NCBI GenBank assembly: GCA_012798135.1
Contig: JAAZNU010000003.1
Location: 1 to 64,000, forward strand
Direction of reading: 5' to 3'
DNA: 64,000 bases
From: Veillonellaceae bacterium
Lineage (GTDB): Bacteria; Bacillota_C; Negativicutes; UBA1444
Below are positions 32,741 to 43,800 of this stretch, one piece after another. A program made the position numbers and the translations under genes. Position 1 is the first letter of the stretch. Each line of letters begins with the position of its first letter. The notes under the pieces were generated by a model, which was given only the letters and a program-made list of their open reading frames with translations, ran no database searches and had not been told where the DNA came from.

Positions 32741-33826
32741 TCAGTGATGATGACCGCTGCCCGGCAATCCCAAAGACATTCCCGACATTCTGAGTTTGGC
32801 GCCGCGCGGCAGCAGAACTTTATCGCCTTCCCGCAAACCGTCGACGACTTCCACACGATCCAACCCCGCTAGCCCTTTCCGAATGTCGACTTCCCGAATT
32901 TCGTCGCCGTCCAACACCCGGACGAATGATTGGCGGCCTCGATTGTTCACTGCTACTGTCGGTATATTCAATACATCCTTTTTCTGCGCCGCCACCAGCG
33001 TGACCCGTACCGTCATATTCGGCCGCAAGTCCGGCTGTGCTCCCTTCGGGGATATCGTCACCGGATAGTACACCACATTTTGCTGTTGAGCGGCCTTCGC
33101 CGAGATGCTGGTAATCTCGCCCATAAACATCCGGCGGGGAAAGGCATCGACCGCGAACCCGACTTTCTGACCGGTGCGAATTTTGCCGATATCCGCTTCG
33201 TCGATCAGCGCTTGCAGTTCAAACCGCGTCACGTCAGCGACAGTCATGATCACCATCGGGCTGGACAGTCCGGAAGAAACCGTCTGGCCGGCAGGAATCG
33301 GTTTGCCCACGACGATACCGTCGATCGGCGAACGGATCACGCTATCGGCCAACTGGGCCGCCGCCATTTCATATTCGGCCGCCGCCACTTCCCAGTCCAT
33401 GCGGGCGGCATCCAACTCTTTTCGGGCAATACCGCCGGCAACAGCCAATAGTTTCAGCCGCTCATAATTCTTCCGACTGACTTCCCGCTTGGCGTCGGCC
33501 TGCTCGGTCAAAGCACGGTAATGGCTGTCATCGAGTACCGCCAGCACCTGCCCGACATGCACCCGGTCATTTTCCCGCACCCGCACCTCGATAATCCGCC
33601 CGGTAATTTTAGCGCTAACGTCTACCGAGTTCACCGCCACGACCGAACCCGTTGCCTGCACCAAAGAACGCACCATTCCCCGTTTCACCGTCACCGTTCG
33701 GCCCAGCGGCGTCGCCTTGGCGTTTTTTCGACAATAGTACCAACCGGTTCCCGCGATTGCCGCCACGATCAACATGGCGACCAATACTTTCCCCAAGCCG
33801 GACAAATTCCGGTCATTTTTTATCAT
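32741..33826 (-). CDS. Membrane-fusion (periplasmic adaptor) protein of an ABC exporter
   Basis: 361 residues from the ATG at 33826; the frame extends to 33892 into the permease gene and the ribosome site is weak, so the start is uncertain. One N-terminal membrane helix (LGKVLVAMLIVAAIAGTGWY), then the HlyD/RND adaptor layout: barrel-sandwich half VDVSAKITGRIIEVRVREND, a helical hairpin, the second half DSVIRSPIDGIVVG, beta-barrel and a late VPTVAV-like segment (LNIPTVAVNN). The protein ends in three histidines. It would bridge the ABC-2 exporter upstream to the outer membrane. Last gene of the B12-regulated operon. Confidence 0.85.
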   Translation of the reverse strand: MIKNDRNLSGLGKVLVAMLIVAAIAGTGWYYCRKNAKATPLGRTVTVKRGMVRSLVQATGSVVAVNSVDVSAKITGRIIEVRVRENDRVHVGQVLAVLDDSHYRALTEQADAKREVSRKNYERLKLLAVAGGIARKELDAARMDWEVAAAEYEMAAAQLADSVIRSPIDGIVVGKPIPAGQTVSSGLSSPMVIMTVADVTRFELQALIDEADIGKIRTGQKVGFAVDAFPRRMFMGEITSISAKAAQQQNVVYYPVTISPKGAQPDLRPNMTVRVTLVAAQKKDVLNIPTVAVNNRGRQSFVRVLDGDEIREVDIRKGLAGLDRVEVVDGLREGDKVLLPRGAKLRMSGMSLGLPGSGHHH

Positions 33827-33860
33827 ATGATCCTGTTCCGCCAATTTTTCACCGTCTTTC

Positions 33861-34604
33861 TTATCGACGCACCCGTTCCATCGTCCAAACACTGACCCCG
33901 GTCAACGCCAGCACATACACCGACAAATTCAGCCAGGAAGCCATTGGCGCCGCGCCGCCCGCGCCAATGGCCCGCAGCGCATACGTACAGTGCGTCAGCG
34001 GCAACAGCTCGATGACTAGCCGCACGGCCGCCGGCAGCTTGCTGAGATTGAAAAACGTCGCACACAAAAACGACATCGGCAACAGCACATAAGTGCTGAA
34101 ATTTCCCATGTCTTCATGGGAATTGATCAGCATGGCCGCCACGAATCCCAAAGCGGCGAACGCCAGACAGTTCAGCGTCACAATCGCGGCAAACGCAACG
34201 TTGACCTGAAACCGCGCACCGAACAAGTAGGCCAGCGTAATGATGATGGCGGAGGAGATCAAGCCTCGGGCGGCGCCGGCAATAATTTTACCTAGCACGA
34301 ACGCCAACGGGCTGATGGGGGCAACCAAATATTCCTCCAACGTTTTGTGATAGAGGCGACTCATATTGAGCGGCGACCCCACGGAGTTAAAGCTGATGTT
34401 CATCGAGTTCAACGCCAGAATGCCGGGAACGATGAAGTCCAGGTAGCTGTTGCTGCCATCCATCTGTACATTGCGGCCGAGTCCCCAGCCGAATGCCACC
34501 AGATAAAGGATTGGCGTCACCATCCGTGAAAAAATGAAAGTTTTCATACGCTGGCGCAGCACTACCCAGTCCCGCCAAAAAACCGTCGCGATATCTTGCA
34601 ACAT
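33861..34604 (-). CDS. ABC-2 type exporter permease
   Basis: 247 residues from the ATG at 34604 (AAGGAAAG upstream), overlapping the ATPase stop by one base (TAATG). Six membrane helices of the ABC-2 family (RMVTPILYLVAFGWGLGR, FIVPGILALNSMNISF, LVAPISPLAFVLGKIIAGAA, and the C-terminal ELLPLTHCTYALRAI). With the ATPase and the adaptor protein it forms an export system. Its place at the end of a B12-controlled uptake operon suggests export of a corrinoid or metal species, or of a cobalt-scavenging molecule; none of this is shown. Confidence 0.88.
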   Translation of the reverse strand: MLQDIATVFWRDWVVLRQRMKTFIFSRMVTPILYLVAFGWGLGRNVQMDGSNSYLDFIVPGILALNSMNISFNSVGSPLNMSRLYHKTLEEYLVAPISPLAFVLGKIIAGAARGLISSAIIITLAYLFGARFQVNVAFAAIVTLNCLAFAALGFVAAMLINSHEDMGNFSTYVLLPMSFLCATFFNLSKLPAAVRLVIELLPLTHCTYALRAIGAGGAAPMASWLNLSVYVLALTGVSVWTMERVRR

Positions 34605-35443
34605 TAACCGATCACTTTCCTTCCCGTCAGCTCGACAAACACGTCCTCCAGATTCGAACGACGAATCGTCGCGTTCGCCGTCAGGTCGCCGGCAAATGCG
34701 ACCGCCTCGCCCCGGTCGTGAAAGAAACGGGTTTCTCCGCCGTTTTCTTCCTGCCACTCCACGACGTATTGGCCGGTACGCCGCCGCAATGCGTCGGGCG
34801 TGTCCAGGGCGATCAGCCGTCCTTTGTCAAGGATGGCCACGCGGTCGCATAACGCCTCGGCCTCCTCGATATAGTGGGTCGTCAACAGCACGGTGAACTT
34901 TTCACCTTGCAAACGCCGAATCAAATCCCACAGACGCCTGCGCACCTGCGGGTCCAGCCCCACGGTCGGCTCGTCGAGAAACAATATCCGGGGCCGGTGG
35001 AACAAGGCCCGGGCGATCATCAACCGGCGCTTCATTCCGCCGGACAGGGTTTGCACCTTATCGTGTTCCCGTTCGTGCAGTTCGACATAATTCAGCAGTT
35101 CGGCGATTCTCTGTTTTCGCTCCGCCGTCGGCAAATGGTGCAAACGGCCGTGTAGTTCGAGGTTTTCGCCTACAGTCAAGTCCGAGTCGAGATTAAAATG
35201 TTGCGGCACAATGCCAAGCATAGCTTTAACCGATTCCTCTTTCTCGGGCAGAACGCAACCGCCAATCGTGATCTTGCCGCCACTGGGCCGCGTCAGCATG
35301 GTCAGCATTCGAATCGTAGTCGTCTTACCAGCCCCATTGGGCCCCAGCAATCCAAACACCTCGCCGGCGGCAATATGCAAATCCAGATGATCCACTGCCA
35401 ACCGATCGCCAAAATTTTTCACAAGTTGTTCCAAACGAATCAT
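34604..35443 (-). CDS. ABC exporter ATPase
   Basis: 279 residues from the ATG at 35443 (GAAGAGGG upstream; a TTG at 35479 overlaps the ChlD stop but would add an unrelated tail). Walker A GPNGAGKTT (about 37-45), Q-loop, signature LSGGMKRRLMIARAL, Walker B ILFLDEPTVGLD, H-loop TTHYIEEAE. Typical of ABC-2 exporter ATPases of the drug/antibiotic type. It pairs with the permease downstream. Confidence 0.92.
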   Translation of the reverse strand: MIRLEQLVKNFGDRLAVDHLDLHIAAGEVFGLLGPNGAGKTTTIRMLTMLTRPSGGKITIGGCVLPEKEESVKAMLGIVPQHFNLDSDLTVGENLELHGRLHHLPTAERKQRIAELLNYVELHEREHDKVQTLSGGMKRRLMIARALFHRPRILFLDEPTVGLDPQVRRRLWDLIRRLQGEKFTVLLTTHYIEEAEALCDRVAILDKGRLIALDTPDALRRRTGQYVVEWQEENGGETRFFHDRGEAVAFAGDLTANATIRRSNLEDVFVELTGRKVIG

Positions 35444-35475
35444 GGCACCCTCTTCTTTCCCGAAATCTTCGTTGC

Positions 35476-37365
35476 TCAAACCGCGTTCTTGGCGATCCTC
35501 AGGATCGTATGGTCCGACAGTTCCTGCAAAGTATAATAAGCGGCACCCATGCGGGCGGCAATGTCACGGGCCACGCCGAGCTTGATGAAATCCGTCTCGG
35601 TATCGATCACGACACAAGTCACGCCGGATTCGCCGATCTTTCCGGCGATTCGCAGCGCATCGGCCACGCCGTCGTCACCACCGTCCAGACCGATGTTGGC
35701 CCGACCGTCCGTTACCAGCATCAACACCGACTGCACCGCCTTGTCCTTTTGCCGGAGCGTCCGGATCTGTCCAAGCGCGCTGTCCAGGCCTTCGGCCAAC
35801 GGAGTTTTGCCGCCGGTCGGCAATTGTTGCAGGCATTTCCGGGCCAAATCGATGCTGCGGGTTACCGGCAGCAGAACTTCCGCCGAGTTGCGGCGAAAAG
35901 CGATCATCCCGACCTGGTCCCGTTTCTGATAGGCATCCTGCAATAGCGAAAATATCGCGCCTTTCACGGCCCGCATCCGTTCCCGCGCTCCCATCGAACC
36001 GCTGGCATCCACCACGAACAAAAACGTGTTGCCGATCCGTTTTTCCCGCACTTTTTGCCGCAAATCCGATTTCAGGATATTGATGGCGCAGTCACCGCCG
36101 CGTAACGATTGGTAGGGCGCTGCCGCCCGCAAGGTAGCATCGAAAGCCAGATCGGTCACATCCCCCGACGGCAAGAACGAACGAACATACCGTCCCTGTT
36201 TGAGATCGGTGCGGGTCAGACTGCGTTTGCCGCTGCCACGCCGGACAAAACGGTCCTGCGGCAGGGAAGCGTCCAGGTTGATCGGCGAAAAATTTCGGTC
36301 GATTTCCGCCGTTCGGTCCTGGTCATCCGTCTGGTCCGGCTGCGGCGGTTTCTGGGAATCGTCTCGGGTTTTCTCGTCGTCGGCATCGTCGTTGCCGGGT
36401 TCCGACTCCGTCGGCGGATTTTGCGGCGGCGGCGGTTGATCGTCAGAATCCGGCTGATCCGGCGGGTTCGGCGAATCGCCCGGGTCGCTATGCTCCGGCG
36501 GCGGCTGCTGCTGCATCTGCCGCGTACGGTGCGGCAAGACAAAGCAAGCGGCGCGTTCTATATCCGTTGGCAACAAATAATCCCGGCCAGCCAAACCGGC
36601 AATCGCCTTGGCCGTTTCCAACAGGTACAACTCCGCCCGGTGGCCGGCGCAATTCGCCTGGGAGCAATACTGGGCCGCCAGCTGCATCATGGCCGCATCG
36701 ACGACCGTTTTTTCGATCAAAACACGCGCCTGCTCCACTCGCTCTGCCAATTGCCGCGTATCTTCCCGCCAGAGCGCCGCGAAGGCAAGCGGGTCCCGAT
36801 CGTACGCCAGAACGCGTCGCATGATCTCCGCCCGCGCTTCGGCATTCGTCTCGCGTCCCGCCATGACAAACAAGCCAAACCGATCCAACGTGGCTGGAGC
36901 CAGTACACCTTCCGCCGGATTCATTGTGCCAACCATCGTAAATCGGCTTTCATGGCGGAATGAGATTCCTTCCCGTTCCACCAGATTGACCCCGCGATCC
37001 GCCGCATCCAGAATGCCGTTCATTACTTCCCGGCGCAGCAAGTTGATTTCGTCAACATACAGCAACCGTCCGTCGGCCCGGGCGAGGATGCCCGGGGAAA
37101 AAGCCTTTTTGCCGCTGGTTATCGCCTGCTCCAGGTCGATATGACCAAACACCATGTCTTCCGTGGCATTGAGCGGCAACTCGACGATTCCGCCGTCCGC
37201 CGCCAACTCGGCCATGGCCCGAACCAGCACCGACTTGGCGACGCCGCTTTCGCCAGCGATCAGTACTCCGCCGGCGCGGGGATTCGTCAGGACGATCAGC
37301 AAGGCTTCCTTGACATCCGGTTGCCCCACGACCGCCGCAAACGGGAACGCCGTTCCCTTGCCCAT
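35476..37365 (-). CDS. ChlD/BchD-type chelatase subunit (AAA plus VWA)
   Basis: 629 residues. The N-terminal AAA domain (1-290) has a Walker-A-like GESGVAKS (38-45) and [10 protein letters not shown]; a Pro/Asp/Gln-rich acidic linker (about 290-350) follows; a C-terminal von Willebrand factor A domain has the MIDAS motif DASGS at residue 453. This is the architecture of the D subunit of Mg-chelatase and of the matching partner for CobN. With ChlI and the CobN-type subunit of the same operon it would form an ATP-driven metal chelatase. AAAGG lies before the ATG. Confidence 0.88.
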   Translation of the reverse strand: MGKGTAFPFAAVVGQPDVKEALLIVLTNPRAGGVLIAGESGVAKSVLVRAMAELAADGGIVELPLNATEDMVFGHIDLEQAITSGKKAFSPGILARADGRLLYVDEINLLRREVMNGILDAADRGVNLVEREGISFRHESRFTMVGTMNPAEGVLAPATLDRFGLFVMAGRETNAEARAEIMRRVLAYDRDPLAFAALWREDTRQLAERVEQARVLIEKTVVDAAMMQLAAQYCSQANCAGHRAELYLLETAKAIAGLAGRDYLLPTDIERAACFVLPHRTRQMQQQPPPEHSDPGDSPNPPDQPDSDDQPPPPQNPPTESEPGNDDADDEKTRDDSQKPPQPDQTDDQDRTAEIDRNFSPINLDASLPQDRFVRRGSGKRSLTRTDLKQGRYVRSFLPSGDVTDLAFDATLRAAAPYQSLRGGDCAINILKSDLRQKVREKRIGNTFLFVVDASGSMGARERMRAVKGAIFSLLQDAYQKRDQVGMIAFRRNSAEVLLPVTRSIDLARKCLQQLPTGGKTPLAEGLDSALGQIRTLRQKDKAVQSVLMLVTDGRANIGLDGGDDGVADALRIAGKIGESGVTCVVIDTETDFIKLGVARDIAARMGAAYYTLQELSDHTILRIAKNAV

Positions 37366-37388
37366 CCTGTTCGCCCGCCTTTCCTTTG

Positions 37389-38411
37389 CTACTCTTGCAA
37401 TGCGGCTTCCACAGCCGTCCAGTCCAACGTTCCTTCTTCAAATGGACGTCGCCGCATGCGATGCGGCAAAGCCAATCTGGCCGCCTGACGGATATCCTCC
37501 GGCCCGGCCTGTTCGCGCCCCGCCAACGCAGCCAAGGTAATCGCCGTCTTGATGAGGGTGATATCGGCGCGATGCCCGTCCACCCCCAGTTGAATAGCCA
37601 ACTTGGCGACCATCGACAGCAGTGCGTCGCTGACGCCGACTTGCGGTAACAAACGCCGTGCCCGCAGGATCGCCTGCCCCAGTTCCGCCTGACCGCTTCG
37701 GTAAGTAGCGGCGAAAGCGGTCGAATCCTGTTCGTAGGCCATCCGGCGTTTGATGACTTCCACCCGTTGCGCCGGTTCGTGTTCGCCGGTCACAGTGACC
37801 GACAGGCCGAACCGATCCAACAGTTGCGGCCGAATGTCCCCTTCTTCCGGGTTCATGGTGCCCACCAGGACAAAGCGGGCCGGATGGGAGTAAGACACAC
37901 CTTCTCGTTCGACCGTATTGACCCCCATGGCCGCTGCATCCAGCAGCACGTCCACCACATGGTCGTCCAGCAGGTTGATTTCATCCACGTATAAAATGTT
38001 TCGGTTGGCCTGCGCCAAGATTCCCGGCTCAAACTTTTTTTCGCCGAATTTGATGGCATGTTCAATATCCAAAGTTCCGACTACCCGGTCTTCCGTCGCA
38101 CTCACGGGTAATTCCACCACCTTCATCCGAACCGACAGGTCGGGAAGGGCCTCGTCCTGTTTCACCCTGCCTGCACAGTCTTCGCACAGATGGGCCGCAT
38201 CTTCGGGATCACAGCGAAAACGGCAACCTTGTACCGCCCGCATGGCCGGCAACAGATCGGCGATAGCCCGCACCGCCGTGGATTTGGCCGTACCCTTTTC
38301 CCCCTTGATCAATACGCCGCCCAGGGCAGGATTGATGACGTTCAAAATCAAAGCCTGTTTCATTTCTGCCTGTCCCACGATCGCGGTAAACGGATATACA
38401 CCTGTTCGCAT
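37389..38411 (-). CDS. ChlI/BchI-type chelatase AAA ATPase
   Basis: 340 residues from the ATG at 38411 (AAGGGG eight bases upstream); the upstream frame overlaps the radical SAM gene. Walker A GEKGTAKS (37-44), a four-cysteine insert [17 protein letters not shown] as in BchI proteins, Walker [17 protein letters not shown], sensor 1 [11 protein letters not shown], arginine finger [10 protein letters not shown]. It forms a ring with the D subunit and drives metal insertion by the large subunit (here CobN-type). Expressed in the B12-regulated operon. Confidence 0.93.
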   Translation of the reverse strand: MRTGVYPFTAIVGQAEMKQALILNVINPALGGVLIKGEKGTAKSTAVRAIADLLPAMRAVQGCRFRCDPEDAAHLCEDCAGRVKQDEALPDLSVRMKVVELPVSATEDRVVGTLDIEHAIKFGEKKFEPGILAQANRNILYVDEINLLDDHVVDVLLDAAAMGVNTVEREGVSYSHPARFVLVGTMNPEEGDIRPQLLDRFGLSVTVTGEHEPAQRVEVIKRRMAYEQDSTAFAATYRSGQAELGQAILRARRLLPQVGVSDALLSMVAKLAIQLGVDGHRADITLIKTAITLAALAGREQAGPEDIRQAARLALPHRMRRRPFEEGTLDWTAVEAALQE

Positions 38412-38428
38412 GTTCAATCCCCTTTGCT

Positions 38429-39520
38429 TTATATTACCGAATTTCTTGCCGAATCCACTCCCTGTTTTTGCTGAAAATCCCGGATGAACACTTGTTTTAG
38501 CGTACATTCCGGCGGGTAGGGTTCTGCCGCGCAGCCTGCCCCATACCAGCGGGCGAAACAAGCCCCGCCGCACAGGGAAAACGCATCGCACTCCCGGCAA
38601 AAACCCATGCCGCAACGGATCTGATCGGCGATCTGCGTCAGGCGCACCGGGTCGATTCCGGTTTCCACATGTCCCAGCCGAAACTCCGGAAACGACGACA
38701 GCGAAGCACAGGCGTAAATGGTACCGCTCGCGTCGACAAAAGCGGCTTCGCCATTCATGGCATGACAGTGGGCAAAGCCGCCGCAGTGCGTATTCAGCGT
38801 GTGAACCCGCTCCCGGTGCGAAAAAATCAATGGTCGCCCGGTTTGTCGTTCCAGCCGTTCGGCGGTTGCCAGCACTTCCCGCAACGCCGAGGCCAGATCA
38901 GCAGCCGATGCCGCCTTCACACCGGCGCCGCGTCCCTGCGCCCGGAGCAAATCAAAGCCGATCTTACGCACATTGCCCAGATAATAGGCCATTTCGACGA
39001 TTCCCGCCAATTTTCGGACATTGACTTGGGTAACGACACAGGTGATCCCGGTTTCCACACCCACGGACGCCAAGGCAGCGGCACCAGCCAGAATCAGTCG
39101 GCTAGTCCCGCCACCGTCCGGCAATTTCCGCTGGGCGTCATTTTCCGACGGCCGTCCATCCAGACTGATCCCGACGCCGACTTGTTGATCGCGCAAAAAC
39201 AGCGCCTTCGACTGTTCCAGCAGCGAGGCGTTCGTCTGAATCTGCAAGATAGCCGGCAACTTTCGCTGTTTCACATAGGCCACGATTTTCGTCAATAGAT
39301 CGAAGGCCAGAAGCGGTTCACCGCCGCTGAACTGCAATACAAACGGCTGTCCGCCTGCCGCCGCCAGATCGACCGCCCGCCGCGCCGTATCGAAGGTCAT
39401 GCTTTCTTGCGGTTGCTTGTGAGCATAACAATAGGCACAGGCGAAGTTGCAATGCCCAGTCAACCCGAGTATCAGCATCCGAATTGGCGGAATCTGTATG
39501 TTATCTGCGATTATGCTCAT
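38429..39520 (-). CDS. Radical SAM/SPASM protein
   Basis: 363 residues from the ATG at 39520, eight bases after GGGAG. Radical SAM cluster CNFACAYC (Cys24, 28, 31), FSGGEPLL, then a SPASM-type C-terminus with [20 protein letters not shown] and a further cysteine pair for auxiliary clusters. SPASM enzymes mature peptides or modify cofactors. No precursor peptide gene is visible. Lying between chlI and the B12-fold/DUF2284 gene, it may act on a tetrapyrrole or on a partner protein; the substrate is unknown. Confidence 0.85.
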   Translation of the reverse strand: MSIIADNIQIPPIRMLILGLTGHCNFACAYCYAHKQPQESMTFDTARRAVDLAAAGGQPFVLQFSGGEPLLAFDLLTKIVAYVKQRKLPAILQIQTNASLLEQSKALFLRDQQVGVGISLDGRPSENDAQRKLPDGGGTSRLILAGAAALASVGVETGITCVVTQVNVRKLAGIVEMAYYLGNVRKIGFDLLRAQGRGAGVKAASAADLASALREVLATAERLERQTGRPLIFSHRERVHTLNTHCGGFAHCHAMNGEAAFVDASGTIYACASLSSFPEFRLGHVETGIDPVRLTQIADQIRCGMGFCRECDAFSLCGGACFARWYGAGCAAEPYPPECTLKQVFIRDFQQKQGVDSARNSVI

Positions 39521-39524
39521 TTCA

Positions 39525-40859
39525 TTAGCTCCCATTGGCGAAGGCCAAGGTAGTTTGGGTATCCACCAGCTTCAGCAAAATCAGCGAATAGATCTGGCAG
39601 TCCGGTTCACGCCGCAGATTTTGCAGCGTCGCCGTCATATTGATATGGAAAGCTTCCTGAACCGGCCGATAATACGCCGGAAAGCGGCAGGCATGAGGCT
39701 GCGGTGCACAAGGCTTCGGGGCGCAAAACGGGCAACTCGTCGGAAACCGGAACGCCCAAATCTCGCGAACCTGATCTTGCCGACGCAAAAAGCGTTCCAA
39801 TTCGAACTGCTCCTGCCACAGCTTTCGAACGGCGGCTTGGTCAGCTTCGTCAACAATGTCTGTCGCCACCAACAATGCCCGATCGTACGAACGCACAAAC
39901 TCCCGGCTTTCCGGCAAATCCCGCTGCCGTTCCCACCCATTCTGCAAGGGGCAAGCGGCATTTTTTTCTCCGTCGCAGTAGCGGCAGCCGGCGCGGGCTT
40001 GGTCGTCAACTGCCACCGCGTCGATCGGCAGTTCATATATACGAAAATTCAAGCCGTCAATCCGTGGGATCGCCATGGCCGATACCGGGTCACCGGCCGG
40101 GATACTCGGCGGTTCGATGCGGGAGAACGCCTGCTGTAGGACCGGTACGGCCTCGTGCAAATCCAGGCAATAATACACCGAACTTTGCCATGTCTGCCGC
40201 AAATCCTGGGCCACGAATCGGTCGACGGCAATGCCGCCGATAATCACGGGAAGGTTCCGCAGTGAGACCGCATGGTCGGCAAACATTTTTTCCAGGTTTT
40301 CACGGGCCTCGCTGATGACGCAGGCAATCCCCAACGCCTGACTGTTCCCGCCAGCGCAACGCCTGACGATTTCAGCCGGTTCCAGGTTGGTTCCGAGATC
40401 CAGTACTTCGTAACCGGCCCGCAACCAACACAGGCGGATAATATTTTTTCCCCGGTCACCCCGACCCGGACTGAGGACGCCAATCGCCACCTGCCGGCCC
40501 GTTCGTCGCTCCGTCGGAAAACGCGCTCGCCAACAATCATACGCGTAGTTCAAGGCCCAACAAAAGAAATATCGTTCCGTGATCGCCGGCAATCGCAATT
40601 GTTGCCCTTTGATTTGTCCGGCCCGATCCGGCCAAGACAAACATAATATATCCGTCGTTTCATCAAGTCTGTCGCGAACCCCGTCGGCGCCTTCCGCCAG
40701 TATCAAATAATCCAGCAGATCTGACACTTGTTGGCGGGTTAGTTTCTCATCAAGAACTTTTGCTTTTCGCGGCGGCCCGCCGACGATCTTTGGCGCCCGG
40801 ACCTCCTCGGTGAAACGGATGCACTGATTCAGCCTGTCCACAAAGACTTCCGCCTGCAT
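39525..40859 (-). CDS. B12-binding-fold domain fused to DUF2284
   Basis: 444 residues. Residues 1-120: helical cap-like region. Residues 122-240 follow the cobalamin-binding Rossmann fold (VAIGVLSPGRGDRGKNIIRL, AGYEVLDLGTNLEPAEIVRR, LPVIIGGIAVDRFVA), but in the DxHxxG position the Asp and lower-ligand His are Gly132 and Gly134. Residues 290-430 follow the DUF2284 metal-binding pattern: CRYC (292-295), C303, SYDRALLVATD, CPFC (376-379), C384, C391 and RPVQEAFHINM. I know of no such fusion. It may bind base-off corrinoid or another tetrapyrrole and carry an Fe-S or metal site. GC and spacing fit the operon. Confidence 0.7.
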   Translation of the reverse strand: MQAEVFVDRLNQCIRFTEEVRAPKIVGGPPRKAKVLDEKLTRQQVSDLLDYLILAEGADGVRDRLDETTDILCLSWPDRAGQIKGQQLRLPAITERYFFCWALNYAYDCWRARFPTERRTGRQVAIGVLSPGRGDRGKNIIRLCWLRAGYEVLDLGTNLEPAEIVRRCAGGNSQALGIACVISEARENLEKMFADHAVSLRNLPVIIGGIAVDRFVAQDLRQTWQSSVYYCLDLHEAVPVLQQAFSRIEPPSIPAGDPVSAMAIPRIDGLNFRIYELPIDAVAVDDQARAGCRYCDGEKNAACPLQNGWERQRDLPESREFVRSYDRALLVATDIVDEADQAAVRKLWQEQFELERFLRRQDQVREIWAFRFPTSCPFCAPKPCAPQPHACRFPAYYRPVQEAFHINMTATLQNLRREPDCQIYSLILLKLVDTQTTLAFANGS

Positions 40860-40882
40860 TTAACCCCTCGATCCCTTACCGT

Positions 40883-43800
40883 CTATTTTTCGTCGTCGCT
40901 GCGTTCTTCCAGATCGCCTTCGATTGACAGGTACAACCGGCGGAGTTCATCCAAAGTTTCCGGTTTTGCCTCCCATAGGCCGCGCTGCTGGGCTTCCAGA
41001 AGTTTTTCGGCGATCCGGCGCAGCGCCCAGGGGTTAACGTCGTTCATCCATTCCTGTAGAGCGGGATCCAGCGCATATTTTTCGGCCAGCGTTTCGTACA
41101 TCCAGTTTTCCATGACCAGACTGGTCGCGTCCCAATCGTAGCAATGGGCCGCCACTGCGGCTAGATCCGCCGCACCCTTGTAACCATGCTTTTTCATGCC
41201 TTCGATATATTTGGGATTCATCGCTTCCGCCCGGAACACGCGCGTGAATTCCTCGGCCAGACTTCGCACCGCGACCCGGCCCCGATCCGAGCTATCGCCG
41301 CAATACGACCGGGGCGCACTGCCCCGCAGGCTGCGAACGGCCGCGACCATGCCGCCATGGTAAGCGTTGAAGTCGTCGGATGACAGCAAATGGACTTCCC
41401 GGTTATCTTCATTTTTTATGGTGACTTCTATCCCCGCCAGACGACGGCTGAAGCGTTCCGGCAAAAACTCGCCGTTAGCTTTCGTCCCATAGGCGTAAGC
41501 GCCCCAACGCACATACACCTTGCCGAGATCATCCACGCTTTCCCAGTTCTTTGCTTCCAGCAGGGCCCCTACTCCGGCGCCGTAACTGCCGGGAGGACAA
41601 CCAAATATGCGGTAGCCGGCCTGGGCCCGCGCTTCCGGCCCACTCAACCCGCCCTGTTCCAGTTCGGCGGTTTCCGACGTGATATGTTTTCGTACGAAAT
41701 TCTGTTCCGGCGGTTCCTCTTGCGCCGCCGCCAACGCAACCGCCTTGTCCATCCATTGGACGGCGAAGGGCAAGGCATCCCGGAACAGTCCGCTGATACG
41801 GACCGTCACATCGATGCGGGGCCGTTTCAGCTCCGCCAGCGGAATGAGTTCCAGCCCGGCGACCCGGCCGCTGCTCTTCTGCCACATCGGCCGAACGCCA
41901 AGCAAATAAAGGAATTGGGCGATGCACTGCCCTCGGCTGCGCATGTTGGCGCCGCTCCACAGCACCATGCCGATACTTTCCGGATAATGCCCTTCCTCCA
42001 CCACAAACCGTTCGATCAATAAATCGCCCAGTTGCTTGCCGCATTCCCAGGCTACCGGCGACGGCAGGGTCCGTGGATCCACCCCGTAGAAATTTCGTCC
42101 TGTCGGCAGAATGTCGACCATGCCGCTCGTCGGTGCGCCGGCCGGCCCTGGTTCCACGAACCGTCCCGACATTGCCGCCAATGTATTGTCGATCTCCTGG
42201 GCGGTCCGCGCCAAATTCTCCTGCAACGGTCCGCAAATATACTCCAACACTCGCAGCAGGGGTTCGATCTTTTCCGGGGTAGTTTCACGCAGCCACAAAT
42301 ATTCCGACTGCAGTTTCGGCCAGGCAGCCAAAAGTTGAAACTCCGCTCCCAAAAGAATGTTCACAATGCCGTGGCAGAATTCGCGAAGTTCATCCAGCAC
42401 CGCGCCGAAGGTTCGGGCGGTCCCGGGAATCACTTCCCCCGGTCGATCCTGAAGATCGTCGTAATCATAACCCCGGATCGCCGCCACGCTGGCGAACAAC
42501 GAAGGAATATCACCGTTGGCCAGGCGTGTCAAAGCCAGGATGTACTCCACAAGGGATTCACCGGCCGGCGCTTGCCCCAAAATATGCAGTCCCACACGAA
42601 TTTGCAGGTTTTTTAGATCGCTGATGCAACCATGCAGACGCTCCAGATAAGATTCGAAGGGTTCCTCCGCGGCTGGCGGTTTCACCGTGTCATCCAGATT
42701 GGCCACCGTCGCCGCCGCCAATATCTGCGCCGCCGTCGCCGACAACTTCTCCGGCTGATTCAGCCGATAGTGCCAATATTCATCCACCAGCCGCTCCACC
42801 ACCGCCAACTCGTCATAGAGTCCGGCATGGCTCATCGGCGGCGTCTGATGGCCGATCAGGCAGGCAGCACTCCGCCGTTTGGCCTGCGTTCCCTCACCGA
42901 CGATCGTGATCAGATACGGATAGATATTCGGCAGGTCGCCTAGCGCCAATTCGGGATAGCATTCGCCGGACAGCGCCGTTGCCTTGCCCGGCAGCCATTC
43001 CAGCGAACCATGCGTGCCGATGTGCAACACAACATCCGCGCCGAACTTTTCCCGCAACCATTCGTAATAGGCCAAATAATGATGGGTCGGCGCACAATCG
43101 GGTGAATGGTAGATCTTTCCCGTATCCTCGCCGAAACCGCGCGGCGGCTGGACGCTGACGGCCACGTTTCCCAGCCGCATTCCCGGGATCAGCAGGCGCC
43201 CGTCCTGCACAAACACATCGCCCGGCGGTTCTCCCCAGTCTCGTGTCAATTCTCGGGCCGGTTTTTCCGGCAGCCGGTCGAACCATTTTTGGTATTCCGC
43301 CGCCGTCAGACTCCCCAAATAAGTCTCGGCGGCTTTGCCGGCGGCAAATTCCCGATCATTGGTTCCGCAAGCGATCAATGCGTCCATCAGGTCCTTGCTG
43401 CTCGCCGGCAACTCGCCCACGCTGTAGCCTTCCCGTTCCATGCGCCACAGCAATTCCAAAACGCTGGCCGGCGAATCGAGTCCGGCGGCGCTACCGATGC
43501 TGGCATTGGTCGGCGGGTAATTGTGGAACACGATGGCGACTTTCTTTTCCGCATTGGCTTTTCGCCGCAGGATCGCCCATTTTTCCGTCTTGCGCGCCAG
43601 TATTTCAGCGCGTTCGGCAAGTGGCAGATGGCGGATATCGTTCGCGCCCCGATCCTCCTTGTAGGCATACGGCACGCTATGGATCACGCCGTCGAACTCG
43701 GGCAGGGAAATGCTGAAGGACAGATCCAGCGGCGTCATGCCTTCGGGACTGCCACGCCAATCGGCCTCGTTCTGCAGCAGGTTGTACGCCTGCAGGATCG

